This document shows positions 63,722-64,000 of a DNA stretch of 64,000 bases, piece after piece. The position numbers and the translations under genes were made by a program. Position 1 is the first letter of the stretch. Each line of letters opens with the position of its first letter. Origin of the DNA: Oscillospiraceae bacterium (GTDB taxonomy: Bacteria > Bacillota > Clostridia > Oscillospirales > Acutalibacteraceae); the NCBI GenBank assembly GCA_003514385.1, contig DOQR01000009.1, forward strand, positions 160,716 to 224,715, given 5' to 3'. The notes beneath the pieces are model-generated. The model was not told the origin of the DNA, made no database searches, and worked only from the letters and a program-made list of their open reading frames with translations.

Positions 63722-64000
63722 ATGGCAAAAGCTAAATTCGAAAGAACTAAGCCCCATGTAAACATTGGTACCATTGGTCACGTTGACCATGGTAAGACTA
63801 CTCTTACCGCTGCTATCACCAAGACTCTCGCTATGAAGGGCGAGGCTGAGTTTGTTGATTACGCTAACATCGATAAGGCTCCCGAGGAGAGAGAGCGCGG
63901 TATTACAATCAACACCGCTCACGTTGAGTATGAGACTGCTACCCGTCACTATGCTCACGTTGACTGCCCCGGCCATGCTGACTATATCAAGAACATGATC
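63722..64000 (+). CDS. tuf: elongation factor Tu (3' end cut by window edge)
   Basis: The visible 93 codons read [20 protein letters not shown] with G1 [13 protein letters not shown] at 19-31, [20 protein letters not shown] with the switch I Thr, and [12 protein letters not shown] at G3, all EF-Tu hallmarks. EF-Tu delivers aminoacyl-tRNA to the ribosome. The start follows GGGAGGA. It completes the str arrangement rpsL-rpsG-fusA-tuf. Confidence 0.97.
   Translation, partial: MAKAKFERTKPHVNIGTIGHVDHGKTTLTAAITKTLAMKGEAEFVDYANIDKAPEERERGITINTAHVEYETATRHYAHVDCPGHADYIKNMI

Overview
This is a 64 kb chromosomal window from a bacterium of the Firmicutes (Bacillota), class Clostridia. An Oscillospiraceae/Ruminococcaceae-like gut member is my inference. 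The evidence is Gram-positive-type gene sets and synteny (Asp23-FakA-RecG, RbgA, PlsY, DUF4364, DUF1540, UPF0210 plus ACT protein), a SAM-I riboswitch on metK, strong Shine-Dalgarno sites, textbook sigma-A promoters with 17-bp spacers, and GC-rich codon choice. I see no prophage, CRISPR array, rRNA or tRNA. Sixty coding regions are supported. Two are cut by the window edges, and one is a 41-codon leader peptide.

Layout. 1-4.1 kb: DUF896 gene (cut), rplM-rpsI, a lipoprotein of unknown function and a ketopantoate-reductase-type enzyme. 4.1-4.9 kb: non-coding DNA holding degenerate interspersed repeats. 4.9-11.6 kb (minus strand): ACT protein, UPF0210, rfbD, Asp23, FakA and RecG. 11.8-16.9 kb: PHP phosphatase, ispE, a USP-like protein, a ceramidase-like protein and an AT-rich Nudix gene. 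17.0-24.9 kb (minus strand): aromatic amino acid operon aroF-tyrA-aroB-aroA-aroC-pheA-aroE/K. It makes chorismate and its Phe and Tyr branches, with 3-dehydroquinate dehydratase absent from the cluster. It is preceded by a Phe/Tyr-rich leader peptide and a terminator that together look like a ribosome-mediated attenuator. 25.0-27.7 kb: sirtuin, a Cys-cluster protein, a MITE-like repeat and two zinc-ribbon proteins. 27.8-29.1 kb: metK with its SAM-I riboswitch. 29.5-37.9 kb: rplS, two signal peptidases, rbgA, a CapA-like lipoprotein, rnhB, yraN, dipeptidase, thrC, a DUF1540 gene and a phosphoesterase. 38.0-41.5 kb: tig-clpP-clpX, with an unusual Lys/Ala/Pro-rich tail on trigger factor. 41.6-44.2 kb (minus strand): plsY, rfbC and rfbA. 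44.4-50.6 kb: feoAB, two flavoproteins, an HEXXH membrane protein and a DUF4364 regulator. 50.7-52.2 kb (minus strand): an Lrp/AsnC regulator and a patatin. 52.5-64 kb: rpoB-rpoC, rpsL-rpsG-fusA and the start of tuf.

The most notable signals lie in leaders and protein tails rather than in new enzymes. They are: (i) the Phe/Tyr attenuator of the aro operon; (ii) a long rpoB leader with mutually exclusive hairpins, in a genome position where rplJ-rplL would normally sit just upstream; (iii) the histone-H1-like tail of trigger factor and the acidic tail of RpoB; (iv) a small family of palindromic intergenic repeats. Several starts differ from the longest-ORF start. Asp23 and S12 use TTG, S7 and PlsY use GTG, and RbgA and Lrp use TTG; each choice rests on the ribosome-binding site.

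All calls were made by eye from the sequence. No homology search, RNA folding or GC calculation was run.
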